IMG/VR virus record: IMGVR_UViG_3300018080_000121
Span: 1 to 64,000 of that record
Length of the DNA stretch: 64,000 bases
Strand: one strand, 5' to 3'
DNA from: a virus
Shown here one piece after another: positions 17,419 through 25,729 of this stretch (positions are counted from its first letter, which is position 1; every line of letters begins with the position of its first letter). The position numbers were made by a program, and so were the translations under genes. A model generated the notes under the pieces. That model was not told the DNA's origin. It ran no database searches and saw only the letters and a program-made list of their open reading frames with translations.

Positions 17419-17958
17419 GTGAGAGGATTAACGGTAGGATTATGTGTGATAGTTGGGATGCTGTTTATACTTCTTATTCAAGCTGGTGCCCAACTGTGGT
17501 TTGGAAGGGAAGCTGTATATCTATTCCTCAAAGGAACAAGAGAAGCAAACCCAATATTTTCATGGACAATCTTTCCTCTTGGGTGTGTTGCGATACCTTT
17601 CGGAATTTATATGGCAATAAGGTTCGATAATGAGATTCTTCCTAAACGATATTATATGGAATATTCTCAAGCGGTTGGATGGGGAGTTATGACTGATGTC
17701 GCTGTTTTTGAGTCATGTTCTCTACGAGGTGCATTCAATCATATAAGAGAATGGTCAATGTACACATCTCGACATAGACATTGCTCCTTTGAACAATTCA
17801 AGTGGTATGTGTGGATGGGAAGGTGTTCAGTAGATTGTTTATTTCCTGTTCCTAAGAGGTTAAAGGATATGACGGACCAAGAGGTTAAAGAATACTACCA
17901 AGACAAAAAACTTGGGAAAGGGTTTCGAGAAAAGATAAAGGGGAAAAGAGAAGAATGA
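17419..17958 (+). CDS. Two-span membrane protein, unknown
   Basis: A 179-residue protein starting at a GTG with a GGGAGGA ribosome binding site. Two hydrophobic segments at about 5-25 (VGLCVIVGMLFILLIQAGAQ) and 46-66 (IFSWTIFPLGCVAIPFGIYM) anchor it. The remaining 110 residues are cytoplasmic-looking, rich in Trp, Tyr and Cys, and end in a Lys-rich tail. Its stop overlaps the next start. No family is recognised. Confidence 0.55.
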   Translation: MRGLTVGLCVIVGMLFILLIQAGAQLWFGREAVYLFLKGTREANPIFSWTIFPLGCVAIPFGIYMAIRFDNEILPKRYYMEYSQAVGWGVMTDVAVFESCSLRGAFNHIREWSMYTSRHRHCSFEQFKWYVWMGRCSVDCLFPVPKRLKDMTDQEVKEYYQDKKLGKGFREKIKGKREE

Positions 17959-18467
17959 AACAACCCTTATTTAGAGAATGGGTAAATGAGTTACCTTGGA
18001 AAATGCAAACGGTAATGGTACAGGGGTTAAGGGCGCCAGACACTCATTTCTGTAAGAATATGAAAGACATATGTAGATGGATGAGGAGTCTGGTCTTCCA
18101 TAACGCTGACAAAAATCATACGTTTATGTGCGAAAAAAATAAACGACTTCCACAATGGAGTGATATCGAAAATGAGATAAATTATTGCTCATTACATTGT
18201 GCAACCCATTTCATATATGCGCTAGAAATAATAGCGTATAAATATCCATTGGAAAAAGGGAGAAGTAATCTGGCAATGTATCTTTACGAGGGACTTGTAC
18301 ATCATATGTGTCATTTTGCAATTGAGACTGAGGATGAATTAGATGTCAGATTATCTGATGTAGAAGAAAGACCTGAGTTGTGTATTGCGATTTGTAGACC
18401 AGAACCTGAGCCAGAACCTAAAACATGTCCATCTGGAAGAGCGGACAATTATTCATGGAGGCCTTAA
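17955..18467 (+). CDS. Cys/His-rich protein, unknown
   Basis: A 170-residue protein overlapping its predecessor by 4 nt. It contains many Cys, His and Trp residues (HFCKNMKDICRW, NYCSLHCATHF, HHMCHF) and ends in a Pro/Glu repeat (RPEPEPEPKTCPSG). The helical middle part resembles no family I can name. Metal binding is plausible from the Cys/His pattern. Co-transcribed with membrane proteins upstream and downstream. Confidence 0.5.
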   Translation: MKQPLFREWVNELPWKMQTVMVQGLRAPDTHFCKNMKDICRWMRSLVFHNADKNHTFMCEKNKRLPQWSDIENEINYCSLHCATHFIYALEIIAYKYPLEKGRSNLAMYLYEGLVHHMCHFAIETEDELDVRLSDVEERPELCIAICRPEPEPEPKTCPSGRADNYSWRP

Positions 18468-18468
18468 A

Positions 18469-18549
18469 TTGAATTGGAAGGATGTGATTAACATCATCAT
18501 CATTATAGGTGGACTCGCAGTCTTATTAATGGAATGTGGATTTTTTTAG
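18469..18549 (+). CDS. Tiny single-span membrane peptide, 26 aa
   Basis: A TTG-started frame with GGAGG seven bases upstream (GGAGGCCTTAAATTG). It overlaps nothing but sits exactly in the space after the previous stop. The peptide is NWKDVINIIIIIGGLAVLLM plus a short end, almost entirely one membrane span. Spacing, ribosome binding site and hydrophobicity support a real gene, though length alone gives little proof. Confidence 0.4.
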   Translation: MNWKDVINIIIIIGGLAVLLMECGFF

Positions 18550-18557
18550 GAGGGTAG

Positions 18558-18686
18558 ATGAAAGCGCCAAATGAATGGTGGAGATTGATTGATGGATTGA
18601 TGACAGGTGTTATATTAATCGCACTTGGAATTTGGTTGGTCACCGTAACCGGTTTTGCAGACTGGTTAAAAAGGGTGTTAGAATGA
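18558..18686 (+). CDS. Small single-span membrane protein, 42 aa
   Basis: Begins at an ATG with a strong TTAGGAGGGTAG ribosome binding site and ends in an ATGA junction with the next gene. The sequence MKAPNEWWRLIDGLMTGVIL leads into IALGIWLVTVTGFADW and a basic end, giving one membrane span. It is one of a run of small membrane proteins between 15.3 and 18.7 kb. No family recognised. Confidence 0.5.
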   Translation: MKAPNEWWRLIDGLMTGVILIALGIWLVTVTGFADWLKRVLE

Positions 18687-19060
18687 AAAAGTTTTGGAAA
18701 TGGGTAGGATATATTATAGAGGTGACGGAGGACACTTTCTGGGCGCACCTTGAAGATAAAACAGATCCAACCAAACCTGACATGGAAGCTGAAATTCCAA
18801 AAGACCAAATCAGAGAGCGAGATCGAGAGTGGATTCAAGTAGGTGCTTACTTTTCGTTTTACATCAGGTATTATGAGGGAGAACCAGATAAGGAATCTCG
18901 TGCATTTTTTCATTTTATTAAAGCTAGATGGACAGAGGAGGATGTCCAACGAGCAAAGGAACGTGCAACGGAACTATCTAGATTTTTCGTGGAACGAGAA
19001 ACCACAGAAGAAAAACTAAGACGAGTAGTAGAGTACATGAAAAAAGAGTTTCCGGACTAA
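18683..19060 (+). CDS. Charged protein, unknown, last gene before a terminator
   Basis: A 125-residue protein starting at the ATG of an ATGA overlap. The N-terminal half is beta-like with many Trp and Phe (WKWVGYIIEVTEDTFWAHL), possibly a small OB or SH3-type fold. The C-terminal 45 residues form a charged helix (EEDVQRAKERATELSRFF). A rho-independent terminator begins inside its last codons. No family recognised. Confidence 0.5.
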   Translation: MKKFWKWVGYIIEVTEDTFWAHLEDKTDPTKPDMEAEIPKDQIRERDREWIQVGAYFSFYIRYYEGEPDKESRAFFHFIKARWTEEDVQRAKERATELSRFFVERETTEEKLRRVVEYMKKEFPD

Positions 19061-19078
19061 TTCGGACTCTTTTTTTTT
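19041..19078 (+). terminator. Rho-independent terminator
   Basis: The sequence AAAAAGAGT, two unpaired T, CCG, an 8-nt loop, CGG, ACTCTTTTT forms a stem of about 12 pairs with a TT bulge and runs into a stretch of nine T. It overlaps the last codons of the preceding gene and separates the membrane-protein cluster from the clamp-loader operon. Confidence 0.75.
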
Positions 19079-19157
19079 GTTTGAATTTTCTTATGAAACT
19101 ATTTTGTCAAAAGGTAACATAAACCAAATGAAAGAGTATGTTAGGAGGTATGTTGAA

Positions 19158-19406
19158 ATGGAAATGGCAAACCCCATTTGTAACCAATGTGGAACAGCTC
19201 ACCCAGCATTGCAACCGGGTGAAAAATGTCCAATGATGCCTGAAAAATCAAAAGCTGGGATTGCACTAGACTTTAATCTAATTTTTGAACCATTAAAAAC
19301 AATTTTAAAAGCTCAAGTTGATATGAAAGGAATCCAAGATTTTGATAAATTTTGTAAGTATATGATTGTAGAAATTACAAAATCTGCAGAAGCTTACAAA
19401 GAGTAA
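19158..19406 (+). CDS. Small zinc-ribbon-like protein, unknown
   Basis: An 82-residue protein if it starts at the ATG at 19158, which has an AGGAGG ribosome binding site nine bases upstream. Earlier in-frame starts (19128, or a TTG at 19077 inside the terminator) are less likely. Its beginning ANPICNQCGTAHPALQPGEK with a later CP gives three or four possible zinc ligands. The rest is helical. It sits 9 nt before the clamp loader, where T4 has the small loader subunit gp62 in its operon. There is no sequence resemblance to gp62. Confidence 0.5.
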   Translation: MEMANPICNQCGTAHPALQPGEKCPMMPEKSKAGIALDFNLIFEPLKTILKAQVDMKGIQDFDKFCKYMIVEITKSAEAYKE

Positions 19407-19415
19407 GGAGGAGAA

Positions 19416-20399
19416 GTGAAGATAGAACAAACTCTGTGGGTAGAGAAATACAGACCTCGAACATTGAAAGAAGTGGCTTTATCTGAAGACCACTATCAGG
19501 AGTTTGGAAGGTTTTTAAAGAATAAAGAAATTCCAAACATTTTGTTGTCTGGACCAGCGGGAGGTGGAAAAACAACTCTCGCAAGAATTGTTACATCTAA
19601 AGCAGGCGTAATAAGTCAGAGAGATCATAATGTTTTGGAGATAAACGGTTCTGCAAAAGAAACTAGAGGTATTGATTTTGTAGATAAAGTAATTGAACCA
19701 TTTCTAAAAATCCCACCCGCAGGTCAAGATAAATATCGCATTGTTTTTATTGATGAGGGTGACAACTTAACGGAAGCAAGTTTCAGATCTCTTAGAGGCG
19801 TAATAGAAAAATATCAAGTAAAGTATGGGAGATTTATTCTTACTTGTAATTACCTCTCTAAAATTCCTGACCCAGTTCAGAGTCGTTTTGCAGTATATAT
19901 GTTTAAGCAACTCCCAATGGAATTTGTTGATAAATACTGCAAAGATATTCTGTCTAATGAAAAGGTTAAATATCAAGAAGAAGATCTGAAGTTTATAATT
20001 GATAATCTATATCCGGATGTTAGAAGGATAGTATATGAACTTCAACGACGCTCAATAAATGGAACTTTAAAAGTAAATAAAGATGTAGCTTTAACATCTG
20101 AGAAAGCAATCATTGGTTCGATTATTGAGATAGTTGGTTATTTAAAAGATAAGAAGCCACATAAAGTGAATAAACTCATGACTTCAATAATCAACTTACT
20201 TGATAAACAAGATCTTGAGTTTAGAAATATCTATGTCAATCTCTTTAATTCAAAACAAATTCCAGTCCCTGCAAAAGTATTAGTAAATAAATATTCTAGA
20301 GAACACCAATCATGTCTTGTCCCATCAATGCATTTCGCTGCTATGATAATGGAGATTATTCAATGCGTGAATCAGTACTACAGGAGTATTGAAAAATGA
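19416..20399 (+). CDS. Clamp-loader AAA+ ATPase (gp44-like)
   Basis: A 327-residue AAA+ protein of the RFC-small/T4 gp44 group, started by a GTG with an AAGGAGGAG ribosome binding site. It opens with the RFC box WVEKYRPRTLKEV. Walker A is GPAGGGKTT (46-54), Walker B is IDEGD (112-116, in place of DEAD or DExD), and an arginine-finger box PVQSRF lies at 153-158. The C-terminal collar domain is helical. It would open the sliding clamp and load it onto primer-template junctions. Its stop overlaps the next start (ATGA). Confidence 0.9.
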   Translation: MKIEQTLWVEKYRPRTLKEVALSEDHYQEFGRFLKNKEIPNILLSGPAGGGKTTLARIVTSKAGVISQRDHNVLEINGSAKETRGIDFVDKVIEPFLKIPPAGQDKYRIVFIDEGDNLTEASFRSLRGVIEKYQVKYGRFILTCNYLSKIPDPVQSRFAVYMFKQLPMEFVDKYCKDILSNEKVKYQEEDLKFIIDNLYPDVRRIVYELQRRSINGTLKVNKDVALTSEKAIIGSIIEIVGYLKDKKPHKVNKLMTSIINLLDKQDLEFRNIYVNLFNSKQIPVPAKVLVNKYSREHQSCLVPSMHFAAMIMEIIQCVNQYYRSIEK

Positions 20400-20764
20400 A
20401 ATTGACACCATCGAAAATCCAGACTGCAGATCAAGTCCGAACCAGAATTAAAGCACTTGGTGAAGAAGGGTTTAGAAAATGTAATGGGTGTGGTGGTACT
20501 GGGTTAGCAGGAATAACAAAACATGATTCTGGGTTTATGTGGAATGGTGATTATTGTGAAAAGTGTGATGGTAGTGGATACCTTGATTGGGAAGATTCGC
20601 AGCTTTTTTTCATATGTGAGAAATGTAATGGGACGGGTAGAACTCAGAATTGGGGCATTTGTGAGGCGTGCGGAGGAGAAGGTACAATCGACTTCGTCCA
20701 AAGAGTTACAAGGGCGCATCTCTTACCCATGCAAGGAGTGTGTCATTCTACCAATGGGGTGTAG
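20396..20764 (+). CDS. DnaJ-type cysteine-rich zinc-finger protein without J domain
   Basis: A 122-residue protein with four CxxCxGxG repeats: CNGCGGTG (29-36), CEKCDGSG (54-61), CEKCNGTG (74-81) and CEACGGEG (89-96). This is the signature of the DnaJ/Hsp40 central domain, which binds two zinc ions and unfolded polypeptides. No HPD J domain is present. It overlaps the clamp loader by 4 nt. The last 100 bases overlap another Cys-rich frame in the +1 phase, so either two overlapping genes or a frameshifted fusion may be made. Confidence 0.75.
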   Translation: MKLTPSKIQTADQVRTRIKALGEEGFRKCNGCGGTGLAGITKHDSGFMWNGDYCEKCDGSGYLDWEDSQLFFICEKCNGTGRTQNWGICEACGGEGTIDFVQRVTRAHLLPMQGVCHSTNGV

Positions 20765-20981
20765 TCAATTATGTAATCAGGTAACAAATGATGAAAAGTC
20801 ATTGATTGGGATTGTTGTACTTACTGGCTGTTGTCCTGATTGTGGAGGTGAATTAGAACTAAGTGAAGATGGAAAATTTCATGGTGATAGCACATATCAA
20901 CAATGTCAAGTATGCAAACATTTTTTTGCTGTCTATAAAGATCACGGAAAAACAATAAGAGTATTTAGGACATTTCACTAA
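20661..20981 (+). CDS. Cys-rich protein with PCxxCV motif, overlapping start
   Basis: The open frame encodes PCKECVILPMGCSQLC, which matches the CxxCV...CxxxC mini-motif of the genes at 54359, 59661 and 63517, followed by CCPDCGGELE and QQCQVCKHFF zinc-ribbon pairs. The start is uncertain. A GTG at 20661 has a weak GGGG ribosome binding site and an ATG at 20628 has none. A +1 frameshift from the DnaJ-type gene would also give the conserved motif. The stop overlaps the primase start by one base. A zinc-binding regulatory or nucleic-acid role is inferred. Confidence 0.5.
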   Translation: MRRAEEKVQSTSSKELQGRISYPCKECVILPMGCSQLCNQVTNDEKSLIGIVVLTGCCPDCGGELELSEDGKFHGDSTYQQCQVCKHFFAVYKDHGKTIRVFRTFH

Positions 20982-21964
20982 TGACAGGAATTTACAAAGA
21001 AGGGTTTCTAGAGTATCTCGAGGAGAATTTAGGTGGTAAACCTCGAGTTAATGTAAAGAACATTATTTGTAAATGTCCCTGGTGTGATGTTGGTAGAACA
21101 ACCAGTAAAGATCACCTGTGGATTTCAATTGAAGCTCCGATCTTTAATTGTTTTAGAGCTGGATGTAAGCAGAGTGGAGTACTATCAAAACTACTTAATA
21201 AAATTGAAGGAAAAGATTCGTCAGGTAAATATGTAGACCAGGGTAAAATTAAATCTCTAGCAAAGAAACGACTAACATTAAAAAGAACAGTTTTTCGACC
21301 AAAGAGATTTATACTACCACAACTTGATGAACAAGTTTTTCATTATAAAGCATTGTATACAAGACAGAGATTCAAATTCGCCAAAGAGAATTTGAAGACT
21401 ATCAAAGGACTTATATTTGATGTAGACCAATTTTTTAGGATTAACAAAATAGAGCTGTCAGAAAAGGAGGAAGGACTACGACAGTATTTCCACACAAACT
21501 TTGTAGGTTTCATTTCTGAGTACCATACGAACCTGGTGTTGAGAAATGTAGATAAGAAATCTGATTTTAGATACTACAGAATGAAGCTGCAACAGTACCC
21601 ATTAACCGATTATTATAAACTAGACACTGGAAATTTTTTGTCTAAAATTGTAGTCTTAGCTGAGGGAATATATGACATATCAACCGAACATATATTTGAC
21701 TCATTAGGGTTAAGGAATAAAGCAAGATTATATGCAGCTACAATTTCATCGTCCTACCTTTCTCTCCTAAAAAGTATTGCATTCCATGAACAAATATTTC
21801 AACAAGATGTTCATATCTTATCAGATATTGATGTTGATTTAAGTTACTATAAAAAGTTAAAATATTATAATAAACATCTAATTAACACCTTAACGGTGTA
21901 TTACAATAGGTCTGGAAAAGACTTTAATGTTACACCAATTATCGTGGATAAGCAGGTAGTATAG
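20981..21964 (+). CDS. DNA primase-like protein (zinc ribbon plus TOPRIM)
   Basis: A 327-residue protein. An N-terminal zinc finger (IICKCPWC at 28-35, second pair C57 and C62) resembles the CHC2 primase zinc domain. A TOPRIM-like core follows, with VVLAEGIYDIST near 220 (acidic motif 1) and LSDIDVD near 280 (motif 2). The size and layout correspond to T4 gp61, which makes short RNA primers for lagging-strand synthesis. The gene lies between the clamp loader and the probable sliding clamp. The matching replicative helicase is not in the window. Confidence 0.75.
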   Translation: MTGIYKEGFLEYLEENLGGKPRVNVKNIICKCPWCDVGRTTSKDHLWISIEAPIFNCFRAGCKQSGVLSKLLNKIEGKDSSGKYVDQGKIKSLAKKRLTLKRTVFRPKRFILPQLDEQVFHYKALYTRQRFKFAKENLKTIKGLIFDVDQFFRINKIELSEKEEGLRQYFHTNFVGFISEYHTNLVLRNVDKKSDFRYYRMKLQQYPLTDYYKLDTGNFLSKIVVLAEGIYDISTEHIFDSLGLRNKARLYAATISSSYLSLLKSIAFHEQIFQQDVHILSDIDVDLSYYKKLKYYNKHLINTLTVYYNRSGKDFNVTPIIVDKQVV

Positions 21965-21972
21965 GGAGGACT

Positions 21973-22368
21973 ATGAAGAAAGTATCTTTACAACAACGAA
22001 TTAAAGAAGCATTTGAAGATACAGTCGAGACAAATAATCTGAGGTATGATGGGACGATGTTAGACATTGATTATTTTGGATTATTTTGTAAAGCAACATC
22101 CAAGGATCGATTATTCAAATTCCTTGGCGCAAACGTCTGTATGTTCAATTGTTTACATGAGGATGATGAATCAGTATTGGTCATTTTTTCAATACCGATT
22201 AACTCAGACTCAAGTACAAAAAATATTGCTGATCGAGTGATGGAAATCACAGAAACAATGGAACGGTGTTTTACTACACTTGATTTCATCCAAGCTAAGG
22301 AAAAGAAAAATGATAAATTTGTATATGTGACAGTAATAAAAAAGTTGACCAGTCGAGAGGAGGATTAA
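21973..22368 (+). CDS. Unknown protein of the replication operon
   Basis: A 131-residue protein with a GGGAGGA ribosome binding site. It appears alpha/beta (LDIDYFGLFCKATSKD, VLVIFSIPINSDS, FVYVTVIKKL) with a helix in its C-terminal half. Nothing identifies it. Its position between primase and sliding clamp and the tight spacing suggest a replication accessory role. Confidence 0.5.
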   Translation: MKKVSLQQRIKEAFEDTVETNNLRYDGTMLDIDYFGLFCKATSKDRLFKFLGANVCMFNCLHEDDESVLVIFSIPINSDSSTKNIADRVMEITETMERCFTTLDFIQAKEKKNDKFVYVTVIKKLTSREED

Positions 22369-22572
22369 ATGCGAGGAACAAGAGCGAAGATGATCTTTAA
22401 TCTTGTATTACATCAAGACGATAATATGATTGAGACCATCAAACGTGAATGTTTTAGTGTTGGAGCTAACAAAGATAAAATGTTCAATGACCTTGAAGGT
22501 ACGCAAGTATACAAGTTAGCTAAGAGACTTTGGAGAAGGTTTGGAAAAAAAGATAAATGGGGAATCGCCTAA
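22369..22572 (+). CDS. Small basic protein, unknown
   Basis: A 67-residue protein with a GAGGAGGAT ribosome binding site, starting right at the previous stop. It is helical with a basic end (KLAKRLWRRFGKKDKW). Possibly DNA-binding or a polymerase/clamp accessory, but no family is recognised. Confidence 0.45.
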   Translation: MRGTRAKMIFNLVLHQDDNMIETIKRECFSVGANKDKMFNDLEGTQVYKLAKRLWRRFGKKDKWGIA

Positions 22573-22587
22573 AAGGAGGTAGAAGGA

Positions 22588-23325
22588 ATGCAGCAAGTAG
22601 GTTTGAGCGCGGAACGTTATGAAGAGTTTTTGAGGTGTTTGGGAATTTTGAAAGACATTTGTAATGATGTTGATATACAAGAAGGGGTTGCTCGACAACG
22701 TACAAATGATAAAGCGACAGTATTTGAAATTATGTTGACATCGATTCTCGACGATTTGAGTATTCCATTGATCAATCTAAAACAAAAGTTGGATTTGTTA
22801 AAGATTTTTTCTGAACAAGAGGTTGAAATTACTGTAGAAGATGATGGGAGTTTTTCATTTTCTGACCAATATTCAACTCTACATTTCGATGGTCCTGATT
22901 TAGATTTTATGGATAACAAATTTCTTACCGATGAGGAACTTGATAGTATCTTTGTATTGAATGAAGAAGACATGATATTGAATACAGAACTATCAACGAC
23001 GATCTCTGAACGTATGAGAGTTATTGCTCAGGGGTTTAGTGTCAATACAACCCAAGTAGTTTTTGATGGTGAAACTGCTTCTATGACAATGCAAACTCAA
23101 AGTAAAGAGCAAACAGCAAAAATCATTTCTGATATTATGGCTGAGAGAGTTATGAATTGTACTAGCAGTTTGGTTAACACACCATTTATTATTGACCATG
23201 ATGGTGATATAATTTTCAAGATGTATAACTTTCAAGATAATGTTTGTTCCAATAAATGTTCTACAACCATAGGTGATATTGACATTAACATTTATAGCAG
23301 GAGTGCACTTACAGAGGTTGAATAA
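22588..23325 (+). CDS. Probable sliding clamp (gp45/PCNA-like)
   Basis: A 245-residue acidic protein (T4 gp45 is 228 residues). It has the alternating helix/strand pattern of clamps: an opening helix YEEFLRCLGILKDIC, then a paired-domain rhythm with LKQKLDLLKIF-x-VEITVEDDGSFSFSD in the first half and FDGETASMTMQTQSKEQTAK in the second. Identity is too low to be certain. Context is supportive, because clamp loader, primase and FEN nuclease surround it and no other clamp candidate is present. A clear AAAGGAGGT ribosome binding site precedes the start. Structure prediction would decide. Confidence 0.55.
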   Translation: MQQVGLSAERYEEFLRCLGILKDICNDVDIQEGVARQRTNDKATVFEIMLTSILDDLSIPLINLKQKLDLLKIFSEQEVEITVEDDGSFSFSDQYSTLHFDGPDLDFMDNKFLTDEELDSIFVLNEEDMILNTELSTTISERMRVIAQGFSVNTTQVVFDGETASMTMQTQSKEQTAKIISDIMAERVMNCTSSLVNTPFIIDHDGDIIFKMYNFQDNVCSNKCSTTIGDIDINIYSRSALTEVE

Positions 23326-23531
23326 TGCCACTTTATCATTGCAATCTTTGTCATCATGAGTGGGAGGGTCCTAAAGAGGAAAGTCCGAAATGTGATTGGT
23401 GTAAGGAGGGAAAGGGATGGGTATTACAGGAGGAAACTCCCTTGGAAAAGTTCTTGATCGAATTTTCCAAAGATCCGGAAAAGTTCTTACGGATGATCTC
23501 AGGAAGAGAAAATGTGAACTCAAAGACATAA
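23325..23531 (+). CDS. Small zinc-ribbon protein
   Basis: A 68-residue protein beginning MPLYHCNLCHHEWEG with a second pair CDWC, a classical zinc ribbon. It continues as a helical tail with EETPLEKFLIEFSKDPEKFL. Its start overlaps the stop of the clamp candidate. Its last 115 nt overlap the next gene in another phase, and both readings look protein-like, so this may be a genuine dual-coding stretch. Confidence 0.6.
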   Translation: MPLYHCNLCHHEWEGPKEESPKCDWCKEGKGWVLQEETPLEKFLIEFSKDPEKFLRMISGRENVNSKT

Positions 23532-23860
23532 AAGCTAATTTTAAGGTTGATGTGAAGTTTAATGACTTTCGAGATTGGTTTGTAATGGAGAAAGATAAGG
23601 ATCGATTTAACAAAGTTCATAAAACTGAAATGTCAGTTTATGTTGAAGATATGTTAGCGGCTACTCACATGATCCCTATTAACTTTAAAAAGGTTACCGT
23701 TAAACTTACATTTTCTGTAACGAGACCTATACAACTAACTAAGTTTCGATGGTTAATACCTGAGATGGGAACAGATAGAACTTCTACCTTTGTTCCACCA
23801 ACGATGGTAGACCCTGGCGATACTATTAACTTTAATTGTGATTTAACAATGGATCTATAA
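23417..23860 (+). CDS. Unknown protein, long overlap with zinc-ribbon gene
   Basis: A 147-residue protein whose ATG has a strong TAAGGAGGG ribosome binding site that lies inside the zinc-ribbon gene. The N-terminal 40 residues (KVLDRIFQRSGKVLTDDLRK) are helical. The C-terminal half is beta-rich (VTVKLTFSVTRPIQLTKFRW) and ends acidic. If the overlap were not used, translation could begin at a GTG near 23550 with weaker signals. The gene directly precedes the FEN-type exonuclease. No family recognised. Confidence 0.55.
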   Translation: MGITGGNSLGKVLDRIFQRSGKVLTDDLRKRKCELKDIKANFKVDVKFNDFRDWFVMEKDKDRFNKVHKTEMSVYVEDMLAATHMIPINFKKVTVKLTFSVTRPIQLTKFRWLIPEMGTDRTSTFVPPTMVDPGDTINFNCDLTMDL

Positions 23861-23861
23861 T

Positions 23862-24998
23862 ATGCACCCATCAAGTATACTAAGCTACTACCCAACGTAC
23901 TCAATTTTAGACGAGATCATATCCTACAATGATTATGATGTAATTAACGTTTATGTAGATCTAAAGAATTGTCTACAAAGTATTTATATGGAACATACTA
24001 TTGTAAATATGGTCGAGTCTACAAAATTGAGTGGTCAACATGACACATCTGTGTTCACTTCATTATTATCCTTCCTATCATTCCATAGAGTGTATGCTGC
24101 TCGAAGAAATATTAAGATTAAGTTCTATATTTTTTATGAGAGTGGTAGGTCATATTATCATAATAATGTAAGTAAGAAGTATAAAGTGTCTAGACGAATA
24201 GATGACTTATATGGTTTGGACGCAGTAGATCGAAAAACATTTTTCGAAGTCATAAGAAATAATCTTGCTCTAATTGAAAATGCTGGTAATCGATTGCCTG
24301 ATATTAAGGTATTGAGATTACTAAATTTTGAAGCTGACTTTATTCCATATTATCTAACTACAAGAAAATTAGTTGAAACGGACCCAAATGTAGCTCATGT
24401 AGTTTACTCGAACGACCATGACCTATGTCAAACTGTAAATGATCATTGTTATATCTTTTCAAAAGTCCCTTATAAAAAGAGAATTATCAAAAAGGGTGAA
24501 GGGATGAAACAACAGTTGAAGTGTGACTGTGATCTTGGGGATGAAATTCAACCATTAGCAATGGCGATTATAGGCGATCCTGGAGATGATGTTGATGGGG
24601 TTAAAGGTGTTGGTCCAAAGCGATTCTTATCTAATGCTAAAGATTTATTAAAGATGACAGGAGGGATGGAACAACTATACGAAAATGTATTGAAGGGTAA
24701 ACAAATCTTCGACACTAAAGGAATTATCAAGAACAAATATATAAACAAGATACTTAGTGAAGAAGAAAAACGCAAACTTATTTCTAATAATCTTCGATTG
24801 GTTTCCTTTGAATTGATATCCAGATATTTTGATGATCCGGATACAACGGAAATGTTAGAGAGAAGAAAGAACTTACTGAAAGTATTGGATACAAACGACA
24901 TTGTTAAATTAGACCGAATGAGAGAAGTTCTAGAAATGAACAGAATAGACATTCAAGGGGATGATTTGGAGAATATATACCATGGTTATGGAGGGTAA
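23862..24998 (+). CDS. 5'-3' exonuclease / RNase H-like FEN-family nuclease
   Basis: A 378-residue FEN/PIN-type nuclease. Acidic active-site elements are VYVDLKN near residue 33, NFEADF near 165 and YSNDHDLC near 189. They are followed by the H3TH DNA-binding element GDPGDDVDGVKGVGPKRF near 237-254. The family removes RNA primers and 5' flaps (T4 rnh is the analogue, about 305 residues). The extra C-terminal 70 residues are helical. It belongs to the replication operon. Confidence 0.85.
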   Translation: MHPSSILSYYPTYSILDEIISYNDYDVINVYVDLKNCLQSIYMEHTIVNMVESTKLSGQHDTSVFTSLLSFLSFHRVYAARRNIKIKFYIFYESGRSYYHNNVSKKYKVSRRIDDLYGLDAVDRKTFFEVIRNNLALIENAGNRLPDIKVLRLLNFEADFIPYYLTTRKLVETDPNVAHVVYSNDHDLCQTVNDHCYIFSKVPYKKRIIKKGEGMKQQLKCDCDLGDEIQPLAMAIIGDPGDDVDGVKGVGPKRFLSNAKDLLKMTGGMEQLYENVLKGKQIFDTKGIIKNKYINKILSEEEKRKLISNNLRLVSFELISRYFDDPDTTEMLERRKNLLKVLDTNDIVKLDRMREVLEMNRIDIQGDDLENIYHGYGG

Positions 24999-25000
24999 TT

Positions 25001-25720
25001 ATGCTCAACCAATCCCGTGTCCTAGATTATATAAAGGACAATCTTGGGTTTCCATTCCAGCAGCTAGAATTTACAGACGATGACATTATAAACTATTTTG
25101 TAACTTATTCACTCAGAGAGTTTTCAGGGTATGTACCTGACGTAAACAAAATAGATCTTAATGTCAACGCTACACAATTACAAGTCCCTGGAAGACAAAA
25201 TGAATACTATCTTGTAGAACCGGACAATCTTGAGATAATGAATGTTATTGATGTGTATTATCCCGCTACTGATTTGTATATTCATGGTCATCCTGTTTAC
25301 GGACCATTCACACATTTTGAGTTGAGGGAATGGGCGCTGGCTACTGAGATGGCTAACGAGACCAAACAATTTTCTTCGTGGGACAAAACCTTTGCGTTTA
25401 AACATCCTAATATACTTCGTATATCACCTGTCCCTACCGACATAACACATTGTACAGTAGAGTACGAAAGAATACAACCACCTGATTTGGGAGGTATCCC
25501 AAATGAACATCAAGTCATATTTTGTGAATTTGCAATGGCGGATTGCATGATTAGAATTGGTCGTGTCAGAAAGAAATACGGTGACGGGAATATGCGCACA
25601 CCTTTTGGCGAAATCCCAGTCGGCGCAGAAATTTTTGATGAAGGTAAGGAGAAGAAACGAGAACTAATTGAGAGACTAGATAGGTTATACTTACCGAATG
25701 TGGTTATTGATCACGGATAG
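25001..25720 (+). CDS. Probable virion connector or neck protein, unknown
   Basis: A 239-residue protein whose beginning LDYIKDNLGFPFQQLEFTDD and later PDNLEIMNVIDVYYPA, WDKTFAFKHPNILRISPVP and TVEYERI resemble head-tail connector or neck-type proteins of large myophages. These proteins show an N-terminal helical pair followed by a beta domain (recalled, not searched). The C terminus is a basic helix. It lies between FEN and RuvC genes, unusual for a structural gene. No firm family call. Confidence 0.4.
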   Translation: MLNQSRVLDYIKDNLGFPFQQLEFTDDDIINYFVTYSLREFSGYVPDVNKIDLNVNATQLQVPGRQNEYYLVEPDNLEIMNVIDVYYPATDLYIHGHPVYGPFTHFELREWALATEMANETKQFSSWDKTFAFKHPNILRISPVPTDITHCTVEYERIQPPDLGGIPNEHQVIFCEFAMADCMIRIGRVRKKYGDGNMRTPFGEIPVGAEIFDEGKEKKRELIERLDRLYLPNVVIDHG

Positions 25721-25729
25721 GAGTTTTGA

